From Isosphaeraceae bacterium (GTDB lineage Bacteria > Planctomycetota > Planctomycetia > Isosphaerales > Isosphaeraceae), in assembly GCA_021324445.1 (NCBI GenBank), contig JAJPJC010000013.1, positions 1-36,396 of the forward strand: a stretch of DNA of 36,396 nucleotides, given 5' to 3'. Shown in pieces: positions 15,452 to 24,751 of the stretch. Below the pieces are notes generated by a model, which did no database searches, was not told the origin of the DNA, and saw only the letters and a program-made list of their open reading frames with translations. Numbering within the stretch: the stretch's first letter is position 1; each line of letters opens with the position of its first letter. The translations under genes were made by a program, and so were the position numbers.

Positions 15452-16840
15452 TTAGCGGCGCCGTTTGGCGGCTTCCTTGCGAAAGTTCCTCAGCCGCTGC
15501 CGGGCGAAGATCTCGGCGAGGTCGTCCCGTGTGCCGGGAACGGTCAGATCCTGGTCTCGCTTCACGACGGCAATGAAGGCATCGCACATCTCGTCGTTGA
15601 CGCTGTGGCCCCACTTCACCAGCCTGGGAGGCTGGTTGGGATTGCGGGCATGCGCGGAATTATCGAAGTGGGCGACCACTTTGACGATCGAGCCCGCGGG
15701 AAGAACGATCGGCTTCTCGAAGTGATACGTGCTCTGCCAGGCGGGATCCCAGTCGGGGATCGAGATCAGGTCGAGTGTGCGACCGTCGCGGTAGGCCAGC
15801 GTCATGCGCATGTCTTTCCCGAGCAGATGCATATGGGGGGAGACGGCCAGGGCCTCGAGGTCCAGGGGGATGAACCAGCTCGCCTTGACTTCGATGTGGG
15901 ATTGGCGGGCGGGGAGCTGGAATTCGAAGTTCTGAGCGGCGTTCCAGTGGAGCGCCTGCTTGACCGGGCCCCGCGCGGCATACAGGCCCAGGCGCGTGCG
16001 GTCGACCTCAGACTTGCCGGTGGGGTGGTAATGGATCTGGAGGATCACGTCGGCCTGGCGGGGCATGCGGATGCCGATCCCCTTGGGGAGTGAGATCGGC
16101 TCGTGCCCGGCGGCCCAGAAGCCCAGCATATCGAAGTCGGGGATGCCCGGCCCCGTGAACGAGGTGTATCCCGGCCCCGCTTCGGCCTCGTCCCGCTGCC
16201 GCGCGGCGCCGCTGACGTCGATGAACGCGGTGATGTGATGCACGACCCGGAGATTGGACGGCCGGAAATCGATGGCCGAGAGGAAGGTGTCCCGCACCAG
16301 GTTGGTGGGCAGGACGAAGCAGCGATAGGTATCCGGGCCCGCCGCGGGGATGGCGAAGTCCTCGGCCGGCTCGAGGACCAGATCGGGCGTGCCCAGCTTC
16401 CAGTCGGTGGCGAACCGGCGCGGCGGCGGCATGTCCTTGGGATCGCCCCGCGGTGCGCCGGCTTCGGCCCAGGCTTCGATGATCGCCATCTCCTCAGGCG
16501 TGAGGGATTGGTCATGCTTGAGCTTCGGGCCGAACCCGCGCTCGGGCTTCCAGGGAGGCATGATCCGGTCCGCGACCACCACGGCGATATCCGCGGCGCG
16601 CTTCCGGGCCTGCTCATACGTCTCCAGGGGAAAGGGTCCAACGTGGTCCCGGCGGTGGCAGTTCTGACACCTGGCCTGGAGGATCGCCGCCACGTCCTTG
16701 GTGAAGGTCGGCGGCTGCTTCTTCCGAGCCGGCTCCTGGCCGTGGCTCGCGGCCGCCAGCATCCCGGCGACCCCGGCGACCAGACCCAAGCGCAACAGCC
16801 CCGCCAGTCGCGAGGCTCCCCTGACGACTCCGAGTCTCAT
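15452..16840 (-). CDS. Secreted cytochrome c / copper type II monooxygenase-like protein
   Basis: A 462-residue protein with signal peptide (LLRLGLVAGVAGMLAAASHGQ). The N-terminal domain is a c-type cytochrome with Cys58-x-x-Cys61-His62 (CQNCH) and a distal Met in IMPPWKPE. The rest matches the two-domain fold of PHM/DBH-type copper ascorbate-dependent monooxygenases: the His pair His201-His202 (VVHHITAF), His270-x-His272 (IHYHP), His336-x-His338 (HMHLLGKDM) and a late Met (DEMCDAF). This fusion, with heme possibly delivering electrons to copper, is common in planctomycetes and verrucomicrobia; its substrate is not established. Expected in the periplasm. It is upstream of and possibly co-transcribed with the GH2 gene. 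Confidence 0.85.
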   Translation of the reverse strand: MRLGVVRGASRLAGLLRLGLVAGVAGMLAAASHGQEPARKKQPPTFTKDVAAILQARCQNCHRRDHVGPFPLETYEQARKRAADIAVVVADRIMPPWKPERGFGPKLKHDQSLTPEEMAIIEAWAEAGAPRGDPKDMPPPRRFATDWKLGTPDLVLEPAEDFAIPAAGPDTYRCFVLPTNLVRDTFLSAIDFRPSNLRVVHHITAFIDVSGAARQRDEAEAGPGYTSFTGPGIPDFDMLGFWAAGHEPISLPKGIGIRMPRQADVILQIHYHPTGKSEVDRTRLGLYAARGPVKQALHWNAAQNFEFQLPARQSHIEVKASWFIPLDLEALAVSPHMHLLGKDMRMTLAYRDGRTLDLISIPDWDPAWQSTYHFEKPIVLPAGSIVKVVAHFDNSAHARNPNQPPRLVKWGHSVNDEMCDAFIAVVKRDQDLTVPGTRDDLAEIFARQRLRNFRKEAAKRRR

Positions 16841-17092
16841 CGTACTGGATCCTCGGGGGCCCGAAGGTCGACCTCAGGCCGGTTGATTTCGATCGCGTCG
16901 ATCTTCGCGCGCAGCCCCAACACTTTCAAGCATCTCCCGCGCCGCGGCCCAGGAATCCGGCTCAGGGGCCTGCCGCGAGGGTTGGCGGCACGGGCCGACG
17001 ATCACGGCCTGCGGCGGTAGGTCGTGACGGTTCATCCCTGAGCCGGTATAATTCGGCAGCGAATCCTGGCTCTGGATCTGGAGGATGCCGTC

Positions 17093-17326
17093 ATGTCCGA
17101 AGACCTGACTCGACAGCTCATGACCCTCCCGCTCCCCGAGCGGGTGGTCTTGGCCCAGGCCCTCTGGGAGAGCATCGACGACCAATTGCGCGCCGAGTCC
17201 TTGGACACAGTCGAGCCTGACGCCATCGCCACGGCTCTGAAGCGCGACGCCGACCTGGACTCCGGCCGTGTCGTGGGCCGTTCGCATGATCAGGTCATGG
17301 AAGCCGTTCGCCGGGCGTTGCAATGA
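17093..17326 (+). CDS. Addiction-module antitoxin (unstable antitoxin family)
   Basis: A 77-residue protein of the putative addiction module component family: helical N-terminus (LTRQLMTLPLPERVVLAQALWESI), then an acidic middle (DDQLRAESLDTVEPD) and a C-terminal toxin-wrapping helix. GGAGG sits 8 nt before ATG 17093, confirming the start. The stop TGA overlaps the ATG of the toxin (ATGA at 17323-17326), the normal coupling in these modules. It should bind and neutralise the RelE/ParE-type toxin and repress the operon. Since the toxin frame is broken next door, the antitoxin may now be an orphan. Confidence 0.88.
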   Translation: MSEDLTRQLMTLPLPERVVLAQALWESIDDQLRAESLDTVEPDAIATALKRDADLDSGRVVGRSHDQVMEAVRRALQ

Positions 17327-17620
17327 GAGTGGTCTATCCATCCGGACGCCGAGGCCGAACTGCTCGAGGCAGCGTGGTTCTACGAGAAGCGTGTGAGTGG
17401 TCTCGGTGGCCGCTTTCTCCATGAATTTGACGCGGCGATCCAGACCATCCAAGCAGCCCCGGATCGGTGGCGTATCGTCGGTGGCGAGATCCGCCGCTAC
17501 GTCATGCGCAAGTTTCCCTATGGGGTTTATTCTCGAGTGCAGGGCGACACCCTGCGCATCCTGGTCATTAAACACCACAAACGGCACCCCGACTACGGCA
17601 AGGATCGTCTGGGTTTGTAG
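17323..17620 (+). pseudogene. RelE/ParE-family toxin with a 5' frameshift
   Basis: From CAT at 17339 the frame encodes a canonical RelE/ParE-superfamily toxin body: HPDAEAELLEAAWFYEKRV, GGRFLHEFDAAIQTIQ, RRYVMRKFPYGVYSRV, and ending RILVIKHHKRHPDYGKDR. The coupled ATG at 17323 encodes the expected start (MRVVY) but in another frame: TAT CCA TCC is read where TAT CAT CCG is needed, as if one C had been inserted near 17338. In the body frame only the antitoxin stop lies upstream, and the first usable start is GTG 17393, which would lose the first helix. So this is either an inactivated toxin, a sequencing error or a restart product. The key basic residues of the C-terminal half are intact. Confidence 0.75.
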
Positions 17621-17725
17621 CCGGGATCCCCCGTCTCGGGGCGATGGCCATCGCGGCCCACCCATGGCTGAGGTTCGTCTCTGGCTGTAACGAATTCGAG
17701 TCGAAGAATGCCGACTCAAGTGGGC

Positions 17726-19456
17726 TCAGCGCCCGGCCCGTCCGGTCCCCTGCTGGAGGCGGAGTAACCCATTGGGAGTGAGTGCCGGCCTGATCCAGAC
17801 TTCGGACGTTCCCCAGGGCCAATCCACGTCGACGCGGTCGACGCCCCGGGCCCGGCCTAGCCCGAAGCGCACCCTCGGCTCGGACGCGGCGAGGTAGCTG
17901 CCGCCGCCGGTCAGGGCGCCGGCCTGGATCCGTCCACCAGCCGTGACGAGCACCCGGGCGCCGATGGCCGGGCGGCCGGCGCGGTCGAGGAGCTCCAGGT
18001 TCAGGTAATGGCCCCCCGCCGAGACATTGCGCAGCAGGGCGGCGGGGGCGTCGAGCGCGGCGGCCACCACGTCGGGACGCCCGTCGTCGTCCAGGTCGCC
18101 GACGGCCAGGCCGCGACCCAGGGCCGGCCGGCCGAACCAGGCGCCGGCTGAATTGGAGGCGTCGTGCAGCGGCAGGCCCGTGTTGCGGAGCAGCGTCGGA
18201 CGCATCGCCAAGGGGACGCCGAGGCGGGCGCGGTCCAGGACATGGCCGTTGGTTTGCAGCAGGTCCAGCTGGCCGTCGCCGTCGAAGTCGACCAGCGCGA
18301 CTCCGAAGCCGAGCACCCGCCGGGTGGCGGCCGTCAAGCCCAGCCAGCTCGAGCCATCGCGATAGACGCCCCGCGGACGCCCTTGCGCCCGGAATGCGAT
18401 CGTGGAGCGGTCGTAGAAATTGGTGACCACCAGGTCGAGCAGGCCGTCGCCGTCCAGGTCGCCCAGCGCGACCCCCATGCCCGAGAGGACCTCGCCCCGG
18501 CCGTCGCGCGCCACCCCGGCCAGCTCGCCGATCTCGTCGAATTGCAGGTCGCCCCGGTTGGCGAAGAGCCAGCAGGGGGACGAGTCATTGGCGATGTAGA
18601 GATCGGGACGATGATCTCCCGTCAACTCGGCGACCAGCACGCCCAGGCCGCGCCCCTCCGGCAGGTCGATCCCGGCCGTGCGGGAGACCTCGGTGAACGT
18701 CCCGTCTCCGTTGTTGCGATAAAGCCGGTCGGGCTGGGCCGGCAGGTCCTCGGGTCCGCAGTAGTCGCGCCGGCCGTCGGGTGCGGCGCAGAAGGGGGCC
18801 GACTTGGGATGGAATTCCACGTAGGTGGCCACGTAGAGGTCAAGGTCGCCGTCGCCATCAAGGTCGGCAAACGCCGCCGAGGTGCTCCAGAGGTCCGAAA
18901 GCAGGCCGGCGCGCCGGGTGACATCCTCGAACCGGCCGCCGCCGCGGTTGCGATAGAGCCGCTGATCGCGCCAGCCGGTGACGAACAGGTCGGATCGGCC
19001 ATCGCCGTCGTAATCGCCCACAGCCGCCCCCATTGCGTAGCTCGGCCCGGGCGCTCCCGCCCACCCGGTGATGTCCTCGAACCGCCGGCCTCCCTTGTTG
19101 CGATAGAGCCGGCACGGAGGGTCCGCTTTCTTCTCTCCTGGCGGATCATCAATCGGCCCGCCATTGCAGAGATAGATGTCGAGCCGGCCGTCGCCGTCGG
19201 CATCGAAGAGGGCCACGCCACCTCCCATGATCTCGGGGAGATCATGCTGGCCGCGCGCACCAGTCTCGAACCGGAAGGAGATCCCGGCCGGCTCCGCGAC
19301 CTCGCGAAAGGCGATCGACCCCGCGGCGTGTGACTCCGGCGAGGGCTGGTCGTCCCCGAACGACGAGGGCTGCCGGATTCCCAGGGCGATCAGGGCAATT
19401 CCCACCCCGACGATCGTCAGCCCAATCGCTGGGGACTCGCTCCAGGCGTTCCGCAT
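17726..19456 (-). CDS. CRTAC1-like FG-GAP repeat protein with ASPIC/UnbV end
   Basis: A 576-residue protein. An N-terminal hydrophobic segment (AIGLTIVGVGIALIALGI, about 11-28) is a signal or anchor. The body is a seven-bladed FG-GAP/VCBS propeller; each blade carries a DxDxDGxxD calcium-type loop (DADGDGRLD, DYDGDGRSD, DLDGDGDLD, DLDGDGLLD, DFDGDGQLD, DLDDDGRPD). The C-terminal part (about 480-565) has the ASPIC/UnbV pattern: NLELLDRAGRPAIGARVLV, GGSYLAASEPRVRFGLG, VDVDWPWGTSE. Family members are extracytoplasmic adhesion-like or structural proteins, abundant in planctomycetes. It is divergent from the zinc-ribbon gene and convergent with the toxin-antitoxin genes. Role not known. Confidence 0.9.
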   Translation of the reverse strand: MRNAWSESPAIGLTIVGVGIALIALGIRQPSSFGDDQPSPESHAAGSIAFREVAEPAGISFRFETGARGQHDLPEIMGGGVALFDADGDGRLDIYLCNGGPIDDPPGEKKADPPCRLYRNKGGRRFEDITGWAGAPGPSYAMGAAVGDYDGDGRSDLFVTGWRDQRLYRNRGGGRFEDVTRRAGLLSDLWSTSAAFADLDGDGDLDLYVATYVEFHPKSAPFCAAPDGRRDYCGPEDLPAQPDRLYRNNGDGTFTEVSRTAGIDLPEGRGLGVLVAELTGDHRPDLYIANDSSPCWLFANRGDLQFDEIGELAGVARDGRGEVLSGMGVALGDLDGDGLLDLVVTNFYDRSTIAFRAQGRPRGVYRDGSSWLGLTAATRRVLGFGVALVDFDGDGQLDLLQTNGHVLDRARLGVPLAMRPTLLRNTGLPLHDASNSAGAWFGRPALGRGLAVGDLDDDGRPDVVAAALDAPAALLRNVSAGGHYLNLELLDRAGRPAIGARVLVTAGGRIQAGALTGGGSYLAASEPRVRFGLGRARGVDRVDVDWPWGTSEVWIRPALTPNGLLRLQQGTGRAGR

Positions 19457-19529
19457 CCTGATCCATCCTCCTCCGATTCGAAGCGGCTCTGGGTTCAGAG
19501 AATGATTCTACCCAGGTTAAGATCCAGGG

Positions 19530-20126
19530 GTGGAAACGAATTCGCTGGAAACCTCCTCCGGAAAGGTCGATGCAGCCATGGTCAAGTCGCTGCCTCCGAT
19601 CGACCCGCACCACCAACAGATCCAAGGCGTGCTGCGAGTCCTGGGTCCGGTCGTGCTGGGCCTGGGCATCATCGGCACCGCGGTCGGGTTGGTCAGCTTC
19701 TTTTCCGCGTTCGGGACGCAGGAGCTGCCGCGGTACTTCTGGGCCGCCATCGTGGGCCTTCCCCTGATCGGGATCGGGGCGGCCATGATCCAGCTCGGGT
19801 ACTACGGTGCGGTCTTCCGGTACTTCTCCGGAGAGGTCACCCCCGTGGCGCGCGACACCTTCAACGCCATGGCCGAGGGAACGCAGTCCGGGATGGAAAC
19901 CGTGGCCCAGGCCCTGGGCCGCGGATTCTCCTCGGGGATGGCCGGCAACATCCTGCCCGAGCCAGGGTGCATCTGCTGCCGGCGGTGCAGGTCTCTGAAT
20001 CCCGCGCACGCCCGCTTCTGCAACCAGTGCGGGACCGAGCTGCAAGGGAGCACCTGCACGGCCTGCGGCGCGGCCATGGCCCCGGGCGCGCGGTTCTGCA
20101 ACCATTGCGGCAAGCCGGTCGGTTGA
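19530..20126 (+). CDS. Zinc-ribbon membrane protein
   Basis: A 198-residue protein beginning at GTG 19530 (no spaced ribosome site) or, more likely, ATG 19578, which has GAAAGG about 11 nt upstream. Two membrane helices (about residues 35-62, VLGPVVLGLGIIGTAVGLVSFF, and 69-92) are followed by a helical linker and two C-terminal zinc ribbons with paired CxxC knuckles: CCRRC...FCNQCG and CTACG...FCNHCG. The layout suggests an inner-membrane protein with a cytoplasmic metal-binding tail, as in double-zinc-ribbon proteins. Partner unknown. It is divergent from the CRTAC1-like gene, with about 70 bp in between, and is followed by the phosphoesterase gene. Confidence 0.8.
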   Translation: METNSLETSSGKVDAAMVKSLPPIDPHHQQIQGVLRVLGPVVLGLGIIGTAVGLVSFFSAFGTQELPRYFWAAIVGLPLIGIGAAMIQLGYYGAVFRYFSGEVTPVARDTFNAMAEGTQSGMETVAQALGRGFSSGMAGNILPEPGCICCRRCRSLNPAHARFCNQCGTELQGSTCTACGAAMAPGARFCNHCGKPVG

Positions 20127-20257
20127 ACCGTCGCGTGGGGAACGGAATCGGCTCCCACATCAAAAACTCATTGGACTTCCCTGACGCGGTCGGTCACCAT
20201 GGGCGGGATCGTGCCGGTTCGTCCCACCTGACTTCGGCTTTGCGGGAGGCTCGTCTC

Positions 20258-22744
20258 ATGACCAGGCGGCTGGGGTGGCTGATCGTCGGCATGTCGACGG
20301 TCTTGACCTGGGGTGCGCTCGCGCCGTTGGCGCAAGAAGCATCGCGATACGCGGGTCAGACCGACAAGGGATTCCTCCTGCCCAACGGCTGGACCTTGCA
20401 GCCGGCCGGCGAGCAGATGCCGCTGGCCGACTTGCCGCTGAACCTCATCCCGATGGCCGACAACCGCCATGTGCTGGCCGCCACCAGCGGCTACAACGCC
20501 CATGAGCTGTCGCTCATCGACCTCCGGGAGAAGAAAGTGGTCGACCACCAGGCGGTCCGCCAGAGCTGGTTCGGCCTGGCCGTGACGCCCGAGGCCGACC
20601 GGATCTGGTGGTCGGGAGGCGGCGGGAACGTGCTGCACGAGTTCCGCCTGGCGGATGGCCATCTGACCCGCGCCGGTGCGGCCGAGCCCGCGAGGCAGCG
20701 CGGGAAGACCCAGGGACCGAACCACTTCCTCGGTGGTATCGCCCTGGATCGCCGGCGCCAGGTGCTCTATTCACTCGACGTGGACGCCGGGACGATCCGC
20801 GCACTCGAGCCGGCCACCTTGAAGGAACTGAAGGCCGCGCGGGCCGGGACGCGTCCGTACGACGTCGCGATCGCCCGCAAGGGCACCCAGCTCTTCATCT
20901 CCGACTGGGCCGGCCGCGCGGTCCGCGTGCTGGACCCGGGCGATCTCCGCACGGTGGCGCGGATCGCCGTCGGCGAGCATCCTAACCAGATCGCCGTCCA
21001 TCCCCAGGACGACCGGATCTTCGTCGCCTGCGCGTCGAGTGACTGCGTCTCCGTCATCGACACCAGGCGCGGCATCGTCACCGAGACGATCCATACGGCC
21101 CTGTTCCCCAGGGCTCCCGAAGGAAGCACTCCCGACGCCCTGGCCCTTGCCCCCGACGGCCGGACGCTCTTCGTGGCCAATGCCGACAACAACTGCGTCG
21201 CGGTGATCGACGTCGCCACGCCCGGCCGCAGCCAGGTCAAGGGGTTCATCCCCACCGGCTGGTATCCCACCGCCGTCGCCGTCACGCCCGACGGCAAGAC
21301 GCTGCTGGTCGGCGTCGGCAAGGGGAATCAGACCAGGGCCAACCCGACCGATGCGGCCAAGGCCAAGACCAAGACCGAATACGACCCCGTCGCCAAGCGG
21401 CGTGTCCTGCCATTCCCCTACATCGGCACGACGCTCTCCGGAGCGCTGTCGGTCGTGCCGATCCCTGACGATCGCACTTTGGCTCGATACACGGAGACGG
21501 TCTACAAGAACTGTCCCTATTCGGACAAGCTCTTGACCGATGCTCCTCACCCCGAGCAGACGGCGATCCCCACCAGGGTGGGCGAGCCGTCGCCGATCAA
21601 ACATGTGCTGTACATCATCAAGGAGAACCGGACCTATGACCAGGTCTTCGGCGACTTGACCCGGGGCAACAGCGACCCGTCACTGGTGATGTTCGGCAGC
21701 GAGGTCACGCCCAACCACCACAAGCTGGCCGAGGAATTCGTGCTCCTGGACAACCTCTACTGCAACGGGCACGTCTCGGCCGACGGCCACCCGTGGTCCA
21801 CGATGGCGTACAACACCGACTACATCGCCCGCAACTGGGCGTTGACGTATTCGAACCGGACCGGGATCCACGACGATGATGATGGAGACCTGTCGAATGC
21901 CCCCTCGGGCTATCTCTGGGATGCCTGCGCGCGGGCGGGCCTGAGCTATCGCAGCTACGGGGAGTACGGGCGTCGGGTCAGCCAGCCGGATGGGTCGCTC
22001 AAGGTGGAGGGAGCCGTGCCGGGCCTGGTGGGGCATATGTGCCCTGACTTCGGCGTGTCCAAGGTCCGGGGCGGCCGGGCCCGCGATCCCGATAATGCCG
22101 AGACCTTCATCCGCGAGTTCCGCGAGTTCGAGAAGAACGGCAACCTACCCCGGTTCCTGGTCATGAGCCTGGGCGAGGACCATACCACGGGCACGCGACC
22201 TGGCACCTTCACACCCCGCGCCTGCGTGGCCAGCAATGACCTGGCCCTGGGCCGGATCGTCGAGGCCGTCACGCACAGCAAGTCCTGGCCCGAGACCGCG
22301 ATCTTCGTCATCGAGGACGACGCCCAGAACGGTCCCGACCACGTCGACGCCCACCGCACCGTCGGCCTGGTCATCAGCCCGTATACCAAGCGCAAGTATC
22401 TGGACAGCACCCAGTACAGCACGGTCAGCATGGTCCGCACGATCGAGCTGATCCTGGGACTGGCCCCGCTGTCCCAGTACGACGCGGCGGCCCGACCGAT
22501 GTTCGCCTCGTTCACCGACAAGCCCAACCTGACGCCGTATGTCCACGAGCCGGCGCGGATCGACCTGAACGAGGTCAACGCGCCCACAGCCTACGGCGCC
22601 GAGCGGTCGCTGAAGATGGACTTCGACGAGTACGATCGCATCGACGACTTCGAGCTCAACGAGATCCTCTGGCGATCGATCAAGGGGAAGGACGCGCCGG
22701 TGCCGCCAGCCGTGCGGCGAGCGATCGCCTTCCGGCGGAACTGA
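20258..22744 (+). CDS. Secreted beta-propeller / phosphoesterase fusion
   Basis: An 828-residue protein starting at ATG 20258, which has GGGAGG about 9 nt upstream and opens a signal peptide (LGWLIVGMSTVLTWGALAPLA); the longer open frame from 19502 is a shadow of the zinc-ribbon gene. Residues of about 45-400 are a YVTN/NHL-type propeller (repeats such as RPYDVAIARKGTQLFISDW and TPDALALAPDGRTLFVANA). Residues of about 447-790 are a phosphoesterase/phospholipase C-like domain of the alkaline phosphatase superfamily: IKHVLYIIKENRTYDQVFGD, GHVSADGHPWST, EDDAQNGPDHVDAHRT. This fusion recurs in acidobacteria and planctomycetes. Expected periplasmic or cell-surface phosphodiesterase or phosphatase activity, substrate unknown. 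Confidence 0.88.
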   Translation: MTRRLGWLIVGMSTVLTWGALAPLAQEASRYAGQTDKGFLLPNGWTLQPAGEQMPLADLPLNLIPMADNRHVLAATSGYNAHELSLIDLREKKVVDHQAVRQSWFGLAVTPEADRIWWSGGGGNVLHEFRLADGHLTRAGAAEPARQRGKTQGPNHFLGGIALDRRRQVLYSLDVDAGTIRALEPATLKELKAARAGTRPYDVAIARKGTQLFISDWAGRAVRVLDPGDLRTVARIAVGEHPNQIAVHPQDDRIFVACASSDCVSVIDTRRGIVTETIHTALFPRAPEGSTPDALALAPDGRTLFVANADNNCVAVIDVATPGRSQVKGFIPTGWYPTAVAVTPDGKTLLVGVGKGNQTRANPTDAAKAKTKTEYDPVAKRRVLPFPYIGTTLSGALSVVPIPDDRTLARYTETVYKNCPYSDKLLTDAPHPEQTAIPTRVGEPSPIKHVLYIIKENRTYDQVFGDLTRGNSDPSLVMFGSEVTPNHHKLAEEFVLLDNLYCNGHVSADGHPWSTMAYNTDYIARNWALTYSNRTGIHDDDDGDLSNAPSGYLWDACARAGLSYRSYGEYGRRVSQPDGSLKVEGAVPGLVGHMCPDFGVSKVRGGRARDPDNAETFIREFREFEKNGNLPRFLVMSLGEDHTTGTRPGTFTPRACVASNDLALGRIVEAVTHSKSWPETAIFVIEDDAQNGPDHVDAHRTVGLVISPYTKRKYLDSTQYSTVSMVRTIELILGLAPLSQYDAAARPMFASFTDKPNLTPYVHEPARIDLNEVNAPTAYGAERSLKMDFDEYDRIDDFELNEILWRSIKGKDAPVPPAVRRAIAFRRN

Positions 22745-22770
22745 ACGATGCGCCGGCGCCCCGATTCGGG

Positions 22771-22878
22771 GTGGCGGATGACAAGCGCTGGGGGCGGCTC
22801 CGCGCAGTCCGTACCCTGCTCGGCCTTTCATCCCTCGCCCTGTTTCTGGGCCTTCTGATGAGCGGCCTTGGCCGATGA
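22771..22878 (+). CDS. Possible 35-residue single-pass membrane peptide
   Basis: A GTG-initiated micro-ORF: a basic start (ADDKRWGRLRAVRT), one hydrophobic helix (LLGLSSLALFLGLLMSGLG), then stop. It lies between the phosphoesterase gene and the 5'-damaged FAD monooxygenase. No clear ribosome site. It may be a remnant of the region lost in front of the monooxygenase or simply chance. Confidence 0.2.
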   Translation: MADDKRWGRLRAVRTLLGLSSLALFLGLLMSGLGR

Positions 22879-24403
22879 GCGTGCGATCGCGAGTCGACCG
22901 AGGTCAGCTTGCCCGTGCGCTGACAAGACCGCCGAGCCGGGGACCACCTCGCGCGCCCTGGCCGTCACCGTACGCACGCGGGAGCTCTACCGCCAGGTGG
23001 GGATGGCCGACGCGCTCCTCGAGGGAGGCGTCCAGGTCCCGGCGGCCAATTTCTGGGTCCAGGGCACCAAGGTCGCGCGGCTATCCCTGGAACGGATGGG
23101 CGAGGGGTTGACCCCATTCCCCTTCGCGTTAATCTTCCCGCAGGACACCCATGAACGAGTGCTGATCGAACGGCTGGAGACGTTGGGAGTGACGGTGGAA
23201 CGCCGGACCGAGCTGGTCCGCTTCGATCAAGAGGGCGACGGCGTGCGCGCGACGCTCCGGCGCGCCGACGGCGCGGAGGAGACTTGCGCGGCGTCCTATC
23301 TGGCGGGCTGCGACGGTGCGCATTCGACCGTCCGGGAGGCGCTGGCGATCGGCTTCCCCGGTGGGACCTACGCCGACATCTTCTTCGTCGCCGACGTGGA
23401 AGGGTCCGGCCCGGCGACGAACGGGGAAATCCATGTCGATCTCGGCAGGTCCGACTTCCTGGCCGTCTTTCCCATGAAGGGTCCGGGCCGAGTCCGCCTC
23501 GTCGGAACCGTGCTCGAGCGGGCGGCTGACGAACATGGCCAGTTGACTTTCGACGACGTGCGCGATCGCGTGATCGGGCATCTGCGGTTCACGATCGACC
23601 GGGTGAACTGGTTCTCGACCTATCACGTGCACCACCGGGTGGCGGCGAAATTCCGGGAGCGGCGCGCGTTCCTCCTGGGAGACGCCGCGCACGTCCACAG
23701 CCCAGTCGGCAGCCAGGGGATGAACACCGGCATCGGCGACGCTGTGAACCTGGCGTGGAAGCTCGCCGCCGTACTGAACGGAGGCACCGCCGAGAGCCTG
23801 CTCGAGACCTACGAGCCAGAGCGCATCGACTTTGCGCGCCGACTGGTCGCCACGACGGACCGCGCCTTCACCGTGGTGACGGATCGTGGCCCGATCGCCT
23901 GGCGCGTCCGCACCGTGCTCGTTCTCCCGGTTGCACGCTTGCTGTTTCGACTGTCCGCGGTACGACGCTTCCTGTTCCGCACCGTCTCGCAGATCGGCGT
24001 CAACTATCGCGACAGCCCGCTGAGCGAGGGCGCGGCCGGCACCGTCCGGGGCGGAGATCGCCTACCCTGGGTGGAGACGGCGCCGCACGAAGATAATTTC
24101 GCCCCTCTGACTGGGCTGGAATGGCAGGTCCACGTTCACGGCGAATCGCGTCGCGACGTGGCCGCAGCCTGCGCCCAACTGGGGCTTTCACTTCACCGCT
24201 TCGCCTGGCAGCCGGCGATGCGCCGGGCCGGGCTCACGCCCGGAGCACTTTATCTCGTTCGGCCCGACGGTTACGTCGCACTGGTCGACTCCGATGGCGA
24301 TCCCGAGCGATTGGGCCGCTATTTCCTAAATCGCGGCTTGACGGCCACTCTGCGACGCGACGCGGCAACGAGGGGCGACTCTCCGTCGGTCAGGGCCCGT
24401 TAA
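22868..24403 (+). pseudogene. FAD-dependent aromatic monooxygenase, N-terminus missing
   Basis: The frame matches the p-hydroxybenzoate hydroxylase class of flavin monooxygenases from DKTAEPGTTSRALAV onward. It has the DG motif (YLAGCDGAHSTVREAL, about residues 144-159), the GD motif (FLLGDAAHVHSPVGSQGMN, about 268-286) and a C-terminal thioredoxin-like domain. The first 30-odd residues of the family, which hold the GxGxxG FAD-binding turn, are absent. The frame begins at a TTG in unrelated sequence with no ribosome site, and the first in-frame ATG is at 23003, inside the domain. A neighbouring frame just upstream reads SLPVR, which resembles the missing strand before DK, so a small deletion or frameshift plus loss of the start is likely. 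Without the dinucleotide-binding start it should not hold FAD. Confidence 0.7.
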
Positions 24404-24735
24404 AGGGTCCTACCCTCTCGGCGGGCCCCACGCTCGCTGTTGCAGAAATGCTCTCTCAGCCCCTCCCAGCAGTCGATGGTCACGAAGTAATTCTGCGTCG
24501 CGGCGTAACGAGCCTGATCCTCTTGATTGAGCGGTTCGAAAACAGCCATGTAACCCGTCGGATTGTCCTCGGGCGTGTCCTTGAAAAACGAGGCGATGTA
24601 GCGCACTCGCTCACCGATGTGGAAATCGCGCCGTGGGCCGGGGATTGGCTGGTTGTCTGCACCCCGAGGCCGGGCGGAGAACTCCAGGATGCAAACCATC
24701 TCGCCACCCGGTTGGGTCTCGGTGATCGCGCTCAT
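24400..24735 (-). CDS. Putative immunity-type partner protein
   Basis: A 111-residue soluble protein starting at ATG 24735, 16 bp after the stop of the toxin-like gene; the open frame upstream to 25104 is a shadow of that gene. Beta-strands predominate: GEMVCILEFSARPRG, FHIGERVRYIASFFKDTPEDNP, GYMAVFEPLNQ, NYFVTIDCWEGLREHF. I do not recognise a named family. The size, the tight placement directly downstream of a toxin-like gene and the lower GC of the pair fit an immunity protein, but this is inference. Its 3' end overlaps the end of the FAD monooxygenase frame by 4 bp on the opposite strand. Confidence 0.6.
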   Translation of the reverse strand: MSAITETQPGGEMVCILEFSARPRGADNQPIPGPRRDFHIGERVRYIASFFKDTPEDNPTGYMAVFEPLNQEDQARYAATQNYFVTIDCWEGLREHFCNSERGARREGRTL

Positions 24736-24751
24736 GAAATTAACTCGTGAT

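Noticed and set aside
16874..17035. 53-codon minus-strand ORF between the copper monooxygenase and the antitoxin gene
   Set aside because: No ribosome site and no similarity. An alternative frame in the same place ends by overlapping the monooxygenase ATG but has no start codon.
17695..17715. Short hairpin GAGTCG...CGACTC between the toxin and CRTAC1-like genes as terminator
   Set aside because: Only 6 bp with no T-tract on either strand.
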